Shown here: positions 63,928 through 64,000 of the stretch, piece after piece
Layout: every line of letters begins with the position of its first letter
How positions within the stretch are numbered: position 1 is the stretch's first letter
DNA from: Candidatus Latescibacterota bacterium
GTDB taxonomy: Bacteria; Latescibacterota; UBA2968
Length of the DNA stretch: 64,000 bases
Assembly: GCA_022821275.1 (NCBI GenBank)
Contig: JAJEDY010000058.1
Span: forward strand, 1-64,000
Direction: 5' to 3'
Position numbers and translations under genes: made by a program
Notes under the pieces: generated by a model
Told to the model about the DNA's origin: nothing
Seen by the model: the letters and a program-made list of their open reading frames with translations, nothing else
The model's database searches: none

Positions 63928-64000
63928 AGTGATTGTGGGGATTGACCAGATTCTACAGACGCTGTCTGGAGATTTTCGCTGGATTCAGATTCTGCAGACA

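Noticed and set aside
1-64000. tRNA, rRNA or riboswitch genes
   Set aside because: Reading both strands I saw no cloverleaf-like or conserved riboswitch core in the gaps; most gaps are too short. A covariance-model search would be needed to exclude them fully.

Overview
The window is a GC-moderate bacterial chromosome segment with the gene repertoire of a heterotroph specialised on sulfated and decorated organic matter. I count ten intact phytanoyl-CoA dioxygenase (PhyH) family Fe(II)/2-oxoglutarate oxygenases and eight intact type I sulfatases. With them are aldo/keto reductases, enolase-superfamily dehydratases, Gfo/Idh/MocA, ThuA-like, NHL, BNR-sialidase-like, xylose-isomerase-like and DUF4432 proteins. 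There are also a TonB-dependent receptor, an RND pump and a lone FtsX-type ABC permease. This mix resembles Poribacteria / Latescibacterota-like lineages, in which PhyH and sulfatase paralogues are strongly expanded. That placement is an inference from gene content; no rRNA, tRNA or core phylogenetic marker is in the window.

Layout. 1-3621: a mosaic of truncated carbohydrate-active genes (hydrolase tails, EF-hand, truncated esterase, agarase-like hydrolase, beta-helix) bounded by a 430-bp direct repeat. 3650-15800, plus strand: PhyH, three sulfatases, two aldo/keto reductases, two more PhyH, a fourth sulfatase and a sugar isomerase, with short gene relics in the gaps. 15993-17311: TnpB-only IS200/IS605-type element, minus strand. 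17328-21306: PhyH, an unknown two-gene unit, an EEP-family phosphatase/nuclease and a DUF4432 epimerase-like protein. 21436-24783, minus: TonB-dependent receptor. 25350-31060: tripartite RND efflux operon. 31188-43242: glycan-processing proteins, two nitrilase-type amidases, an enolase-superfamily enzyme, ThuA, a PhyH/sulfatase pair, SDR, NHL and MDR oxidoreductase. 43330-50502: ABC permease, PhyH, sialidase-like protein, sulfatase, Gfo/Idh. 50552-51799, minus: arylsulfotransferase-like protein. 51811-53186: second TnpB element, frameshifted. 53291-63821, minus: sulfatase, enolase-superfamily dehydratase, SnoaL-like protein, four PhyH, another sulfatase and an AAA/PD-(D/E)XK protein.

How the genes may work together: sulfatases, PhyH oxygenases, dehydrogenases and dehydratases are interleaved in short same-strand runs. 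This suggests stepwise desulfation, hydroxylation and oxidation of small sulfated sugars or lipids, mostly in the cytoplasm, because seven of the eight sulfatases lack an export signal.

The most unusual property is the number of gene tips left between intact genes. I find N-terminal or C-terminal stubs of PhyH, sulfatase, enolase, aldo/keto reductase, SMP-30, Gfo/Idh and isomerase genes. Two are PhyH genes shrunk in frame to 32 and 51 codons, each keeping its own ribosome-binding site, start and tail, and for both a full-length relative lies in the same window. The two TnpB elements also share an insertion context: each left end lies 11-16 bases from a start codon, directly against the Shine-Dalgarno sequence of an oppositely oriented gene.
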